From: Rhyacophila brunnea
Lineage: Eukaryota; Arthropoda; Insecta; Trichoptera; Rhyacophilidae
Assembly: GCA_022495005.1 (NCBI GenBank)
Contig: JAGYXB010000443.1
Coordinates: forward strand, 104,705 to 168,704
Length of the DNA stretch: 64,000 nt
Reading direction: 5' to 3'
Of this stretch, positions 20,419 to 31,257 are shown in pieces (within the stretch, counting starts at the first letter, position 1; every line of letters starts with the position of its first letter). Under the pieces are notes generated by a model. The model had not been told where the DNA came from, did not search any database, and saw only the letters and a list, made by a program, of their open reading frames with translations. The position numbers were made by a program, and so were the translations under genes.

Positions 20419-20619
20419 GTGAGTAAATACTACTTGCGGATATGGACGGTGGACCGTGAAAGAGGTGGATTGACTATGTGGATGCTTGAAACAGTGGGAA
20501 TTGGAGAAGATTTGTGCGAGACTAAAGCCATTGGAGAAATGAAGAAATCAACTAATAAGTCAATGGCCCCGGAGGATTATGATTCAGAATTTTCAAAACG
20601 CTTTGAAAAAGATTATTAA
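20419..20619 (+). CDS. Unrecognised coding-like ORF, 66 aa
   Basis: An open frame from a GTG codon to TAA, continuing upstream toward 20400 without an ATG. It reads YYLRIWTVDRERGGLTMW, then METVGIGEDL-type sequence, and ends SKRFEKDY. It is acidic and hydrophilic and has a coding-like base balance compared with its flanks. No family recognised. It lies between two MITE-A copies, so it could be an exon remnant or part of an unknown element. Confidence 0.25.
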   Translation: MSKYYLRIWTVDRERGGLTMWMLETVGIGEDLCETKAIGEMKKSTNKSMAPEDYDSEFSKRFEKDY

Positions 20620-20925
20620 TTCTGTATTATAATCAAAGTGTGTGTGTTTGAACTTGACATTTTGCTGAAAATCCGCCTCGAATCAATTCAATGTATGCGA
20701 TCAGGTGGGTAATTATTTTTCAATGCTCTTGAGATATTTTATATAAGCAATTTTTGGATGCAATTCCATTATATTATGATTATATTAAAAATATTTAGAT
20801 TTAAATTAATATAATTGAAATATTGTCAGTGGCGGAGCTTCAATTTCTACCTTCCGCTAAAATTATCAGTGCACTCCTTGTTTATCGGTGTTTATCGTAA
20901 TAAATCTCCGTATAGTTGTATTCAA

Positions 20926-21537
20926 TGCATTTTTACAACGTTTTTCTTAGGTCGAATTTTTATTTGTCCGGTACAAATCTTGCAATCGATTCTAAACTTA
21001 CTTCCCGGCTAGCTAGACATTTGAAACTTTTAGAATATTATCAGAACACGATGCCAATGCATCTTTGAGTGTAATTGAATTTATTTTCAATTAATTCTGT
21101 TTTGTATGAAAAGTTATTTCGGAAGAAATCCGTAATCAAATCCACTATTATTGTTTACTAGGGGTCTACGGTCCTAGCAACTAAATTATTAATATATACG
21201 TGCGTTACTATGGAAATCAATATGACATGTCAAAATGACATTTCAGTATTATTTCTATCAAGTACAAATTTTTTTGATCGTTTAAGGTAGTCAAGTCAAG
21301 TTTATAATTCTTTTATTTTATTAACTGTCAATTCATGGTGGAACTGCATTGTAGTGTTGTGTAATTTAATAAAACGCAATTTTTTGTAGTACTTATTCCA
21401 CTTGTAATTACAAGTGGAATAAGTACTACAAAAAATTGCATTTTGTTAAATTACACAACAATCAAGTTTATATGATTCAACAGAAAATTTAAAAACGTTG
21501 TATATAAAAAGTTCTTTTTATCTTGTAATTATTATTA
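20926..21537 (-). mobile_element. MITE-A copy with a palindromic insert
   Basis: TTTTTACAACGTTTTTCTTAGG at one end and CTTTTTATCTTGTAATTATT at the other. The segment at about 21275-21465 is extra and contains the palindrome listed separately. Confidence 0.78.
21355..21460. repeat. 106-bp near-perfect palindrome
   Basis: It is centred at 21407/21408 on CTTGTAATTACAAG. The arms include TAGTACTTATTCCACTTG and its complement, with two or three mismatches in total. Fragments of the same sequence occur at 49296-49335 and 56387-56420. Confidence 0.9.
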
Positions 21538-21554
21538 TCTCACTACAATTTATT

Positions 21555-21725
21555 GACATATTACGAATAATTCCCAAGATTTGAGAACGTTAAATTCTTA
21601 ATATAATATACATAATTTGAAAACTACTCGAATAAATCTTTTTGTAAAAATACGACGCCCATCGGGACTCGAACCCGCATTCACTGGTTTCGCGACAATG
21701 TGCTTTAACAATTGAGCCATGTGCG
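21555..21725 (-). repeat. tRNA-like arm, distant member of the foldback family
   Basis: TTCCCAAGATTTGAGAACG and ATACATAATTTGAAAAC match the outer arm ends at 40700 and 52605-52675. It is followed by a tRNA-like block whose minus strand has a B box (GGGTTCGAGTCCC). No opposite arm nearby. Confidence 0.55.
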
Positions 21726-21739
21726 GCCTATCTAATTAT

Positions 21740-23566
21740 TATGATGACATGAAATTTTAACAGAATCAGTGTGTATTGGTAAATACAGAAAAATTACGTC
21801 AATGAGAACAAACTGAGAACTTACTGTTCAAAATGACTTTTTCAAATTGACAAATTGACAAATTTCTGGAAGATACTATACTTTCATAATATATTGTCAG
21901 TTGCAGCCCTTTTCAATATATAGAAATACCTTCTCAGAATTTTTTGGCTGTTCGATCACGCATTGTTTGATACGAGGGATACGTTGTATATCCTTTAATG
22001 GTTACCAAACTTTTTAGCTCCACATTACGCTCGGTGTATTGGGATTTTTCCACGGACTTTTAGCCCAGTCGGACATCGAAAATTGTCTCGCCTGCAATAT
22101 GGTCATAAATCAAAACTGGGCGCAATGTTGCAACTCTCTTTCGTGCGCACAGGCGAGCTCTTGCCGTCACGTCACGCGATAAGCCGAAACAAATGAAAAA
22201 TCAGTTCCTGTAGATGTGAAGATGCATTATTTTGCTATTATAACTGCTCATCTAGAGCGAAATTGGTTAGATGCAACAAGATGTCTTTTGCCACCGAAAA
22301 TGCTACGGGTGGCCGTATATTATGTTACATGTGCTTTGTGAATGAAAACAAAATCACATTGACAAATCCGACGTGTTGCAGTCGAGACGAGTTTGAATGT
22401 GCGACCGGGCTTATGATGCGTGATATGATTTGCTTAATATCGTATTTCTTTGTGGATCTTTTCTGTGAAAGAAGATGAACTCTGATACTTACTGTCCAAT
22501 TCTTTGACATTCACCATTTTTATCACATGTAGAAATGTAGTTATGCCACTGTCCCCTAAAAATTCTGCTGGCATTTGATTCATTCATTCTGATTTATTAA
22601 TTTTAAGATTATTGCTGGCACATGTATCTTTCTTTTCCTCTATCATGAATGTTTTCGATTTTGATGGTTTACTGAGAAAATTAGCCAACTTGTATATTAT
22701 TATAATAAATAAATAATTAATAAAATATGGTAATATTTAGTAACCCCCTGATATTTACGAGATATTTTGTTTTACCTAAAACAAAATATGCATCTTACTA
22801 CCTTTTAATGAAAGTTCCAACAAGCGGTGAAGCGACAATCTTATATAATATAATTTTACATTTTCCAAAAAAATGAAGCCTGGAATTTTGAAATGTATAG
22901 ATGATAAGTGAATGAAACACATGAAATAGCGTCAAGTTCTGATTATATTGAGATGCATGTCGCATAGTACTATCACGCTGTCACGGCGGCAAATTTAGTC
23001 TATGGTATCGTCATTTTGCAGAATATTTTGAACGAACACGATCTCTGTAAATTCAATGATCGAGTAACCTAGTAACGAGTCTCTGTAAATTCAATAATAT
23101 TTTGAACGGAACCCAATCAGCAGACTATAGATAATAGACAATATTCTTATAGAAAATACATAGTGCCAACCACTAAAAACAAAAAACGTGATTTCGACAT
23201 GACTCGAAAATATGCAGGCATGTAATGATAAAAAACATTCATTGAGTCATGCAGGTGTCGATGCAGTGCAGTGCAGCGTGACGTGTCCTCATTTTTGTGC
23301 TGGTGATTTTGGCAGATTTTGCCAACTGACAATGTTCGTTTAAAGGTTCAAAATGTGCTACGGGATGGGAGCAACAGTCTGATAATATTTTAAACACCAA
23401 GAAAAAACGAAATTCACCTCAATTTGATCAGAACTTTACTGTCATTCACATTATGCACTAAAAATGTTTTTAAACAAACCATACGTGCAATTTTTATAAT
23501 TATTGTAGTGATTTCTTAACATAATGGGTAACATTTTGTAAATCATTATTTTGAAGATTTGAGAAT
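21740..23566. other. Stretch without recognised elements
   Basis: Slightly more GC-rich around 22040-22450, where a short frame (22263-22478) looks coding-like but resembles nothing I know. The remainder is AT-rich. Confidence 0.35.
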
Positions 23567-23569
23567 ATA

Positions 23570-23976
23570 TCGAAGGTATACTGACAGAACGAATTATTTC
23601 AGTTTTTGCTGTTTTTCTGTTTTAAATGCCAAAATATATAAAATTTTACGCTCTACGTTCTGGTAAAACGCACAAAGGCATAGAATATAATGGTGAGAAA
23701 ATAAAAACATTATTAAATCATATTGTTATTTTTTTATTCTGATAGAAAGCATGATAATGACCTAATGCGTTCTGCGTATACAAAATACAGGACTTGTAAC
23801 ATGTCATATATTGAGTTTGCCATAAAGGTTAGTCTTTATAATGTAGAAAAAATGTTTTTAAATCATTAAAAAAATCTACGTGGGAGAACGCTTTGAAAAA
23901 AAAAATAAAAGTCCTTTTTGAGATTATCTCAGAAATTGTTTTAATGAGTTAATTCTTTCTGTCAGTATACCTTCGA
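23570..23976. mobile_element. Tc1/mariner-like MITE flanked by TA
   Basis: Inverted ends of about 26 bp start TCGAAGGTATACTGACAGAA (one internal mismatch) and are each bounded by TA (23568-23569 and 23977-23978), the duplication of the Tc1/mariner superfamily. The 407-bp interior shows no recognisable transposase. Confidence 0.8.
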
Positions 23977-23979
23977 TAT

Positions 23980-25520
23980 TATGTAGGACATTTGGATGAC
24001 TTTGGAAAATAATACTTTTACATATGCAAGACATTTTCCTTGACAGTTGTAAAAATTAAATGAGATTAGGAAGGTACTGACTTAATTGTGTCACCTTATG
24101 CAACCTTTTTCTGTTGTTTTACTTGAAGCATGTCCCGAAAAATTAACATTAATATAATATATCTTATTTCATACATCATTGGACGAGCTTTTCGCCAAAC
24201 ATATATATTATTATGTTATAATTTAAAGAATTTAATTAAAACATAATATAACAATTATTGTGAATGTGATATAAGTAACCCCCGGTAATGCAATCATTGC
24301 TTAATGTAGTTCCGTCAGTGCATCGAAGATGGCACTGTTTTGTAAGCTTAACAAAATAATGCGGCAGTTAGAATTCAAAATTAATGATACCTATTCGGGC
24401 AGATTCCATTATTATTTTAATTAACATTATGCATTTCTCATTGTCCATTGACACATTAAAACATTATAAATAATTATACGTCATTGGCAATTTTTGATTA
24501 GATATAGATTATGTTTAGTGTATTTTAATGTGTGAATAAAATTATGAATTGAACAGTTCCGTTTTAGACAGGTTGTCAAGCGGTGGTTCCAACTTGTTCC
24601 CATACAAAGATTCAAGGTGACCTCAATTTTAAATAATTTTTGATATAATTTCATAAAAGCAAATTATATATATTATAATATATGTGAGATTAAAAAATGA
24701 TTTAATTTAATTTATACAAACAACTTCAAACAATAGCAAAAATTAAATTCTACTGGATTCCTTCACATATTGAAATTCAGCGATAGTGACGCGCCAAGTT
24801 GATTGCCGCCTGGGTGTCAACCCCCCTAAGTCAAAGAAAATAATATAACATTCTGAATTACGATATAAAGCTTCTTAAATTAATATACATATATGTATCA
24901 ATGGAGCATTGAAGCATTTATAAATAAATATATAATGACATGGGAGAGAAATGCGTCAGGCGACTTTTATTCATAATAAAGTTTTTGTCGTCCCCTTAAA
25001 CCTGTCGCCCGGGTGTTTTGCACCCCTAACACCACCGCTCTGTGCGGCCCACTTCAGAGAAACGAAGAAACAGATAGCTTAGCAAAAATAGCAATTATTG
25101 TTGAGAGGAGCATAGTTTGGCTCCTAACAAAGAATACTTTTCAACATTAAGAATGACAGAGTTGTTTTAATTTTCTGATAACAAAAATGTAGCCATAAAT
25201 TCAATGTACTGATACCTATTTAAGAAATGCAATTATTCCTGCTAAATCAATGATGAGCTTGACTAAAAATAAAGTGTTCATAATAGTTTCGTGGCTTATA
25301 TTTTGGTAATGAGTGAGGAGTAGTGGGGGTCACCATTTGAACAAAAATTTAGAACAAAATACATTGATTGGACGATAAATTTGTCTGTTCTTACACGTTT
25401 AGTTATTAAATTACTCGCTACTCGACTAAAATACTAGCATAATCTGAACCATTCTAAAGAATTCTGCCATTCTTGGTAGTATTGACCTGTATGTCCCTGA
25501 TAACTGTCTTAGAAATCGGA
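23980..25520. other. AT-rich stretch without recognised features
   Basis: No coding, RNA or repeat signal that I could support. C-runs near 24820 and 25010 look like eroded repeat ends, but no partner was found. Confidence 0.35.
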
Positions 25521-25522
25521 AA

Positions 25523-25735
25523 TGTTTGTTTTCTCAAGGTGCAGAATTAACCTGCCGTTAGTAATGCCTATTGGGAGGGTAATAATTCTGTTCAACCAAA
25601 TCGTTTCGGATATTGACTTATTCCACCTACGTGAGGATAAGTATTTATAGGTTGGTATTGTTGTACAAACTCTTAAAATAGGGTCTACTTAGTTCATTCG
25701 GTGTACTTCCTTGTAGGTATCTAATTTATATTTTT
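25523..25735. repeat. Dispersed repeat (family 8)
   Basis: TGTTTGTTTTCTCAAGGTGC, ACCTGCCGTTAGTAATGCC, GTTCAACCAAATC, TCCACCTACGTGAGGAT and GGTCTACTTAG follow the order of 13537-13770. Confidence 0.6.
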
Positions 25736-25739
25736 TGTA

Positions 25740-27290
25740 TTTCATAAATTCATTTCATAATTTAATACTACATCTATGGCTGAATATTCATAGGCAGAGT
25801 ATCTACACGTTTTATGATTTTTTTCGGCATGTCTTAGACATATTTGTGGCACACCTAAGTGCCGCGGCACACAGTTTGTGAATTGCTCTTTACGCATATT
25901 ATATTTATATATTGAGAGTTAACCCCGAAATGTAATTACCTGCTATGTATATATTTAATAAACACATCATCAATAACCCAATGTGGGTCTGGGCCACAAC
26001 ACAGAAATGTCTCCACCCCCTCCTTTTATACACGTTAAATGAACGTTGTATATGTCAAAAAGATAGATTTTGTTTAAAAAAGTTAATTGTTTAATTAACA
26101 GAACTCAAGATAATGTTTACTGTATTATATTTTTTATAAATTGTTTTTTCGTAGTCCCCAGGTATGTTTTATATTAAAATGCAAATCCATCTCTCAGTAT
26201 TGCTGGCCACAGACGTACAGTTTTCGTAACAGGTTGAACATGCCAGTTAATACGTAATGGCGGCCATACAGTTATCTTTGGTAGATAATCTGCTGCGCCC
26301 ATAGACGGACAGTTTTCGACCTACCAGATGTGTGCCAGGTTCAAACTGCCAGCGACCCCCTACTCCTGTGTTTTTGTAAAACTGTTGGAATTTCAACTAG
26401 CCGAAAGTTCTCGGGTGACGTTAGATGCTGGTAACGTAAAGTAAAATATACCGCGCGATACAACTGCGGCTGGTGTTGCTTGTTATAAAATACAAATTCA
26501 TTTATTATTAAAAATGTAATAATATTATGTACGCGGAGATCGCAAATATTATATTTTATTTATTTTTACGAGAGTAAAACAAAGTTATAGTTTTTTATGT
26601 AAACATGTTATTTTATACAATATAATATAAATGTTAAAATTTTAGAGAGCATTACAAATATTAAGTTATTGTGAAAATATAGACTAATAACTCAGTAATC
26701 AAATTTTATTTATTGTATGTAGTGAATATTACAAATTATTAATTTAACACATTCACAACATAAATTAATATACCTAATTGTGAATGAAAATGCCGGTAAA
26801 TCTAAATAAAATTTAAGAATGTATATATTTTAATAATATCATAGTAATTAATTATTATACTGATGATTGATGTAAATATAATTTTGTGGCATGTTTAAAT
26901 TTATTGTATATAAAATCAATACCTTTATAAATATTACCGTTTTCTAAAAATATGACCAAATAGATAATTAATACTGTCCATTAAAGGGAATAATAATTTA
27001 TTCAAAAGAAAAAAATATATTTTATATTTACACGAATGTGTATAATATTGTTTCGGTGAATCGATAAAATACACAATCCACTAGCGAAATCATGATTTAT
27101 TTTACCATCGTCATAGGTGTGTATTTTATGTGTATTTGTTTCTAATAAAAACAATAATTATAACCATAATAAATTTTAAGTAAAATTATTCGTATAACAA
27201 TATCGTTCAAGTATACCCTACCTAAAACTAATTTAAACAGTACCCCTGTGTAATATCTTCGCGAACCTAACCTCCATAGTTTTTGACACT
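25740..27290. other. Very AT-rich stretch without recognised features
   Basis: Especially 26500-27200 is almost pure A/T with random short frames. Nothing placed. Confidence 0.4.
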
Positions 27291-27295
27291 TGCTC

Positions 27296-27425
27296 TGCCA
27301 CAGACAATAACTGTACATATATGGGCACGTCTGTTGACAGTTCGAGAGATTTAAATGGGGTAGTTAAACTGATCTGTGGTGTGTCCACTAACGTACAGTT
27401 ATTGAACAGTTATTGTCTGTGACAG
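27296..27425. repeat. Inverted repeat, about 20-bp arms
   Basis: CCACAGACAATAACTGTAC at the left and GTTATTGTCTGTGACAG at the right are inverted. A tandem half-copy (GTACAGTTATTGAACAG) precedes the right arm. Possibly the ends of a small MITE. Confidence 0.45.
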
Positions 27426-27668
27426 TACGCGACATGCATCTTAATATAATCACAACTTTACGCTCAGTGCACACTAAAATTCGACTTGACATCAAAATAG
27501 CCATAAATCATAACTGCCAATAATGTTGCTAGCAGGTCCTGCGCAAAGACCCGCGAAAGTGACGCGACACGAACTCCTGTCAAAACGGATAAACGTCATT
27601 CTACATCAGATAAAGAAACCGTATTTTGTATTGGCGTTTAAACAAATAAGATAGATTTATTTTCAGTT

Positions 27669-27960
27669 CAGCATCTCAAACTGTGTGGCATGTCATCAAC
27701 GACTGCCCTATACTAGAAAGGGAGCGATGGACTCTCAGGACTCGATGTAGACAACATAATCACGAAATTGACCTCCAAAAGCCTCACGAAGCACTAAGTA
27801 ATAGAACAACACAAGAACACTACACAAAATATTTAATCCTGGCCATAAAGAAAATTAAAGATATAAATGGAGGCACCTAGTTAGCCCCACATCAATGCAA
27901 CTAACCCACATAACCACCTTGTACAAAAAAGCAAGGGTATGGTTATTATTAAAAAAAATA
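27669..27960 (+). pseudogene. 5'-truncated LINE 3' end (same family as 46646-49078)
   Basis: The sequence from CATCTCAAACTGTGTGGC onward matches the C-terminal coding of the large relic. It reads VWHVINDCPILERERW, HNHEIDLQKPHEALSNR, then continues past that relic's break to ILAIKKIKDINGGT and a TAG stop. A short 3'UTR and an A-rich tail (runs of A with T interruptions) end near 27960. Only the last 65 or so codons are present, as expected of incomplete target-primed reverse transcription. This copy supplies the missing 3' end of the family. No clear target duplication was seen. Confidence 0.85.
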
Positions 27961-27964
27961 AAAA

Positions 27965-28533
27965 AAAATACGCATATTGAGATCAATTGTTAAATGAATT
28001 TGAGTGTATGGGCCGTTTTATAGACACGTAAATTTATTTTGACAGCAGCTGTCAGTGGTAAATGGTAATACAGGAGGGGGGCAAGGGGGCGAGTTCATAA
28101 CAAAAGTAGTCTATGGTTAAGGATTCCTTATCTCTATAATCTATAGTTAACAGATGGATTTCGGCTACTTACCAATTTTACTGTAAGTTTGTGGTAAGTA
28201 CGAATTGAGCATTACGCCCTTAGCTGGTGTTTTGCGGAGTTGAGCAAGATCCCAGATATAATATGAATTAATTTAATCGAATATTAGTTACCTATTACGC
28301 TAATAGCGTTAATTCTGATTGACATAAGTATTTTAAAAGCCATATTAAAGGGAATTATCATAAAAGATCGATAATGAAGTGAAAATAACATTTCGATATT
28401 CATAAATTACTATTTTGAATAATCTACTCCAGTGGTATTAAAACTATGCGCCGCGGCACCCTAAGATGCTGACATCAATACCTAGCGATACCAAAAGTTG
28501 TTAGATATAATTCACGCAATACATGGTCACGAT
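27965..28533. other. Stretch without recognised features
   Basis: AT-rich with a G-run near 28070-28095. No element or gene was placed. Confidence 0.4.
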
Positions 28534-29000
28534 TAGGGAATCCAATCCCGAGCCAAAATTCTGATCCCGGAATTTCGGGATTACAATTTCTGGTCCCGGG
28601 ATTGGCATTTTTTCCATAGTTAATATAATTTTTTTATATTTACAAATAACAATATGATAAAATCGGTCAAAAATAAAACTAGTATAATTTATTTATACTA
28701 TGTAAGACATTTTTATTGTTAATATTGTGCACGTTCAATCTTGAAAATACATAAGTTTAATGGAGTAAATAATATTGTAATATAAATAATAATGTGAATT
28801 TAATATGAGATTGCTGTTTCTGATAGTAAAGACTTAATGAATGGGATAGCGAGATTTAAAATAGTAAAGCAAATTATGGTGTACTTATGGCCTTTCTGCT
28901 TCATAATCTAATTAGTCAGACAAATATGAAACTGCTGTAAAACGTATGGTGGAATTACTTTGTTAAAAGTGCGAAGCATTGTTTTTTTCAATCTTTCTCA
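28534..29000. mobile_element. hAT-type element with TCCCGGGAT ends, 3'-truncated (copy 2)
   Basis: Starts TAGGGAATCCAATCCCGAGC and follows copies 1 and 3 until about 29000 (AATCTTTCTCA), where the match stops. The right terminal repeat is missing. A short subterminal deletion removes part of the first palindromes. Confidence 0.85.
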
Positions 29001-30009
29001 ACTCGAATTTCATAAATGGGGCATCTTAAAATATATTGTAATATCTAAAGTTCGAAAGCATTAAAATGGGAGAGCACATTGCAAGCGGCCGGGCGATGCG
29101 CTCATAGTGCATTGAGCCTCAACGGCATTTGCTTTTTACGCCTTGTCTAACGGCTACACGCTGTGGGGTGTAAATATACATTTAAAGGTTCAAGAAATAC
29201 ATGTAGGTATTTTTTTAAATTCGTTTGATGAAATGAGATGATGGCGAAATGTTGTAGAAGTATCTATGTAAAGACATAAAATTTGAAAATACAAATTAAA
29301 TGTTGCGACATTTTGAGTCAACTTTGCCTAAACATGTCAATGGATGACTGTATCTAGTTTGATTTTAAGATTTTGGAAATTGCGTGGAGAACAACAGCCT
29401 GTCCTGCCTGTCCCATCCAAGAAATTATTGGTATTATAGATCGCCGCGAAACAATATTTTGACACGAGCGCCACGAGATGGAGACGTTTGAAAACGACTA
29501 GTAGGATTGGAATAACCAAGATATGATCGGATCACCATTCAAAGCGTCTCATTATTTTCATATGGTTACTTTATTTATTATAATATGTGAGTTTGACAGA
29601 ATGAAATTAAAAAAAAACGAAAACTGGCTCTTAATGAGAAAACCCTATAGCGAGCTAAATAGTCTGAGAAAATAAATAGTTTCTATAATCTTAATTTACA
29701 TTGTTAGTCTCATAGACTACGGGTTTGTCTATGAATAATGAAGTGACACAATTTTTGGTATTTTGACCCCCCCCCTCATCGGCAAACCTCCTATGTAACA
29801 AAATCTTTTAAATACTTATTTAATAAATTAGGGAATTTGGGAATTTGGGAATAGGGAATTAGGGAATAATAAATTCGCCCGAAAAGAAAGGATTCTTGAA
29901 AATGATCGATTTCAGTATAGTGTTTTCATGAAATATATTATTTGTATTGTCAGATAAAGGAATTTATGTTTCATTAATTTTTCGACGTTAAATTTTATAC
30001 ATGGTTTAT
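29001..30009. other. Stretch with a small tandem repeat
   Basis: The only structure is at 29829-29870, where TTAGGGAATTTGGGAATTTGGGAATAGGG-type units (6-8 bp, GGGAAT) repeat about six times. No coding signal was recognised. Confidence 0.45.
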
Positions 30010-30275
30010 AGATGCTTTACGTGGCTGGGACATGTGTCCCGGATGCCGCTAAAGAGTGCGACACTTCGTACCCTTGTGGCACACTATCAAGGGTTCCATC
30101 GTCGTGGCAGGCCCTAGCTCACCCTGCAGCGGTGCTACAAAAACGATCTACGCGCTGCAGGTCTGGCATGGCGGGAGGCGCAAGAATTGGCGATGGATAG
30201 TGGGAAGTGGCGCGAACTTATGCTGGGTCGTTACAGGGTGAAAGGAGATGAAGAAATTTTATACAACTTCCCTAG
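30010..30275 (+). pseudogene. LINE polyprotein C-terminal fragment
   Basis: The frame from about 30018 reads WLGHVSRMPLKSATLRTL, QGFHRRGRP, a TAG stop, then YKNDLRAAGLAWREAQEL, AMDSGKWRELMLGRYRV. The GH(V/I)xRMP ... RGRPxxRW ... DL..AGL(T/A)WxEAxxLAxDRxKWRxLV pattern is the C-terminus of RTE-like LINE polyproteins common in insects. One in-frame stop follows GRP; otherwise the frame is intact for about 85 codons. No upstream reverse transcriptase remains. It is more GC-rich than the flanks. Two overlapping frames here are shadows. Confidence 0.78.
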
Positions 30276-30290
30276 CATTCTTCTTCTTCT

Positions 30291-30530
30291 TTGACCATAT
30301 CCGATAAGTCCATCCTAATAAGATCATATGGGCCCCCACAGAGTGGAGGTTTGTATTAACTGATTTAATTTTTACGAGAAATGGATGTCAGCCACTTGCT
30401 CAACCTATTTGGTCCATATTTTGACTCATACACAAATTGAAAAACAATATGTGTACTTGCCAGATCCAAGATTCGAACCTGGGACCCTCGACACTATAGG
30501 CCGGCGATTAAGCCACGCGGCCATCGAGGG
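30291..30530 (-). mobile_element. SINE-1 copy
   Basis: Minus-strand head with GGTTCGAAT, CTCCACTCTGTGGGGGCCC in the body, and the GGACTTATCGGATATGGTC tail. This copy has a small insertion in the tail. Confidence 0.85.
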
Positions 30531-30599
30531 TATAAAGCATAGCATACGTCATTTATTTCGTTTTTTTTTTTTACAAATATTTAAAATATTCAAAGTATA

Positions 30600-31257
30600 A
30601 AATTTTTTTTTCTCCTTTATTCCTGAAGAGCTCGACATTCAAATATAATTCAGTATAAAAAGAACCTCCGCGTCGTAACTACGTTAATTTAAATCGATCT
30701 TTTCGCAAAAATCACTAATCATCGGAGATTTTATTTCAAGAAAGATTATTATTATTATTGAAATTGTCTGCCGTTGTCATTGTTATTATTTTATGAACAC
30801 CTGCAAGATATAAGCAGATCAGAAAACAGGGCTGTCAAAATAATAATAAGAATTAATATTTTTTAAATGTTAATTTCATCATAGTTTTTAATCAAACCTG
30901 TGCAAGTACGTACTGATAACTTGGGTGGATTTTGTAGCAAACATACTATTGATAATATATACGGGTATATTATTATTATAACCCAATTCAAATTGAACAT
31001 AGGTTGATACTCAAATACTAGTATAGTATGTTTATGATTTCGAGAAAATAATACGATGGTATAATTAATCCATATCAATTATTTGAAAACATTACATTCG
31101 CACTTTGCAAGATAACATCAAAATGTGTATATACTTATCTAAATGACGAATGACGTTCATGAGTGAGCACGGCTGAAAGCTTGGAAATGTGTTTTTTTCT
31201 ATTTCAAAATCTTTTAATTGTGTATTATTTTAAAACAGATTCAAGGCCAACTTTATA
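30600..31257. other. AT-rich stretch without recognised features
   Basis: No repeat or coding signal placed. Confidence 0.4.
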
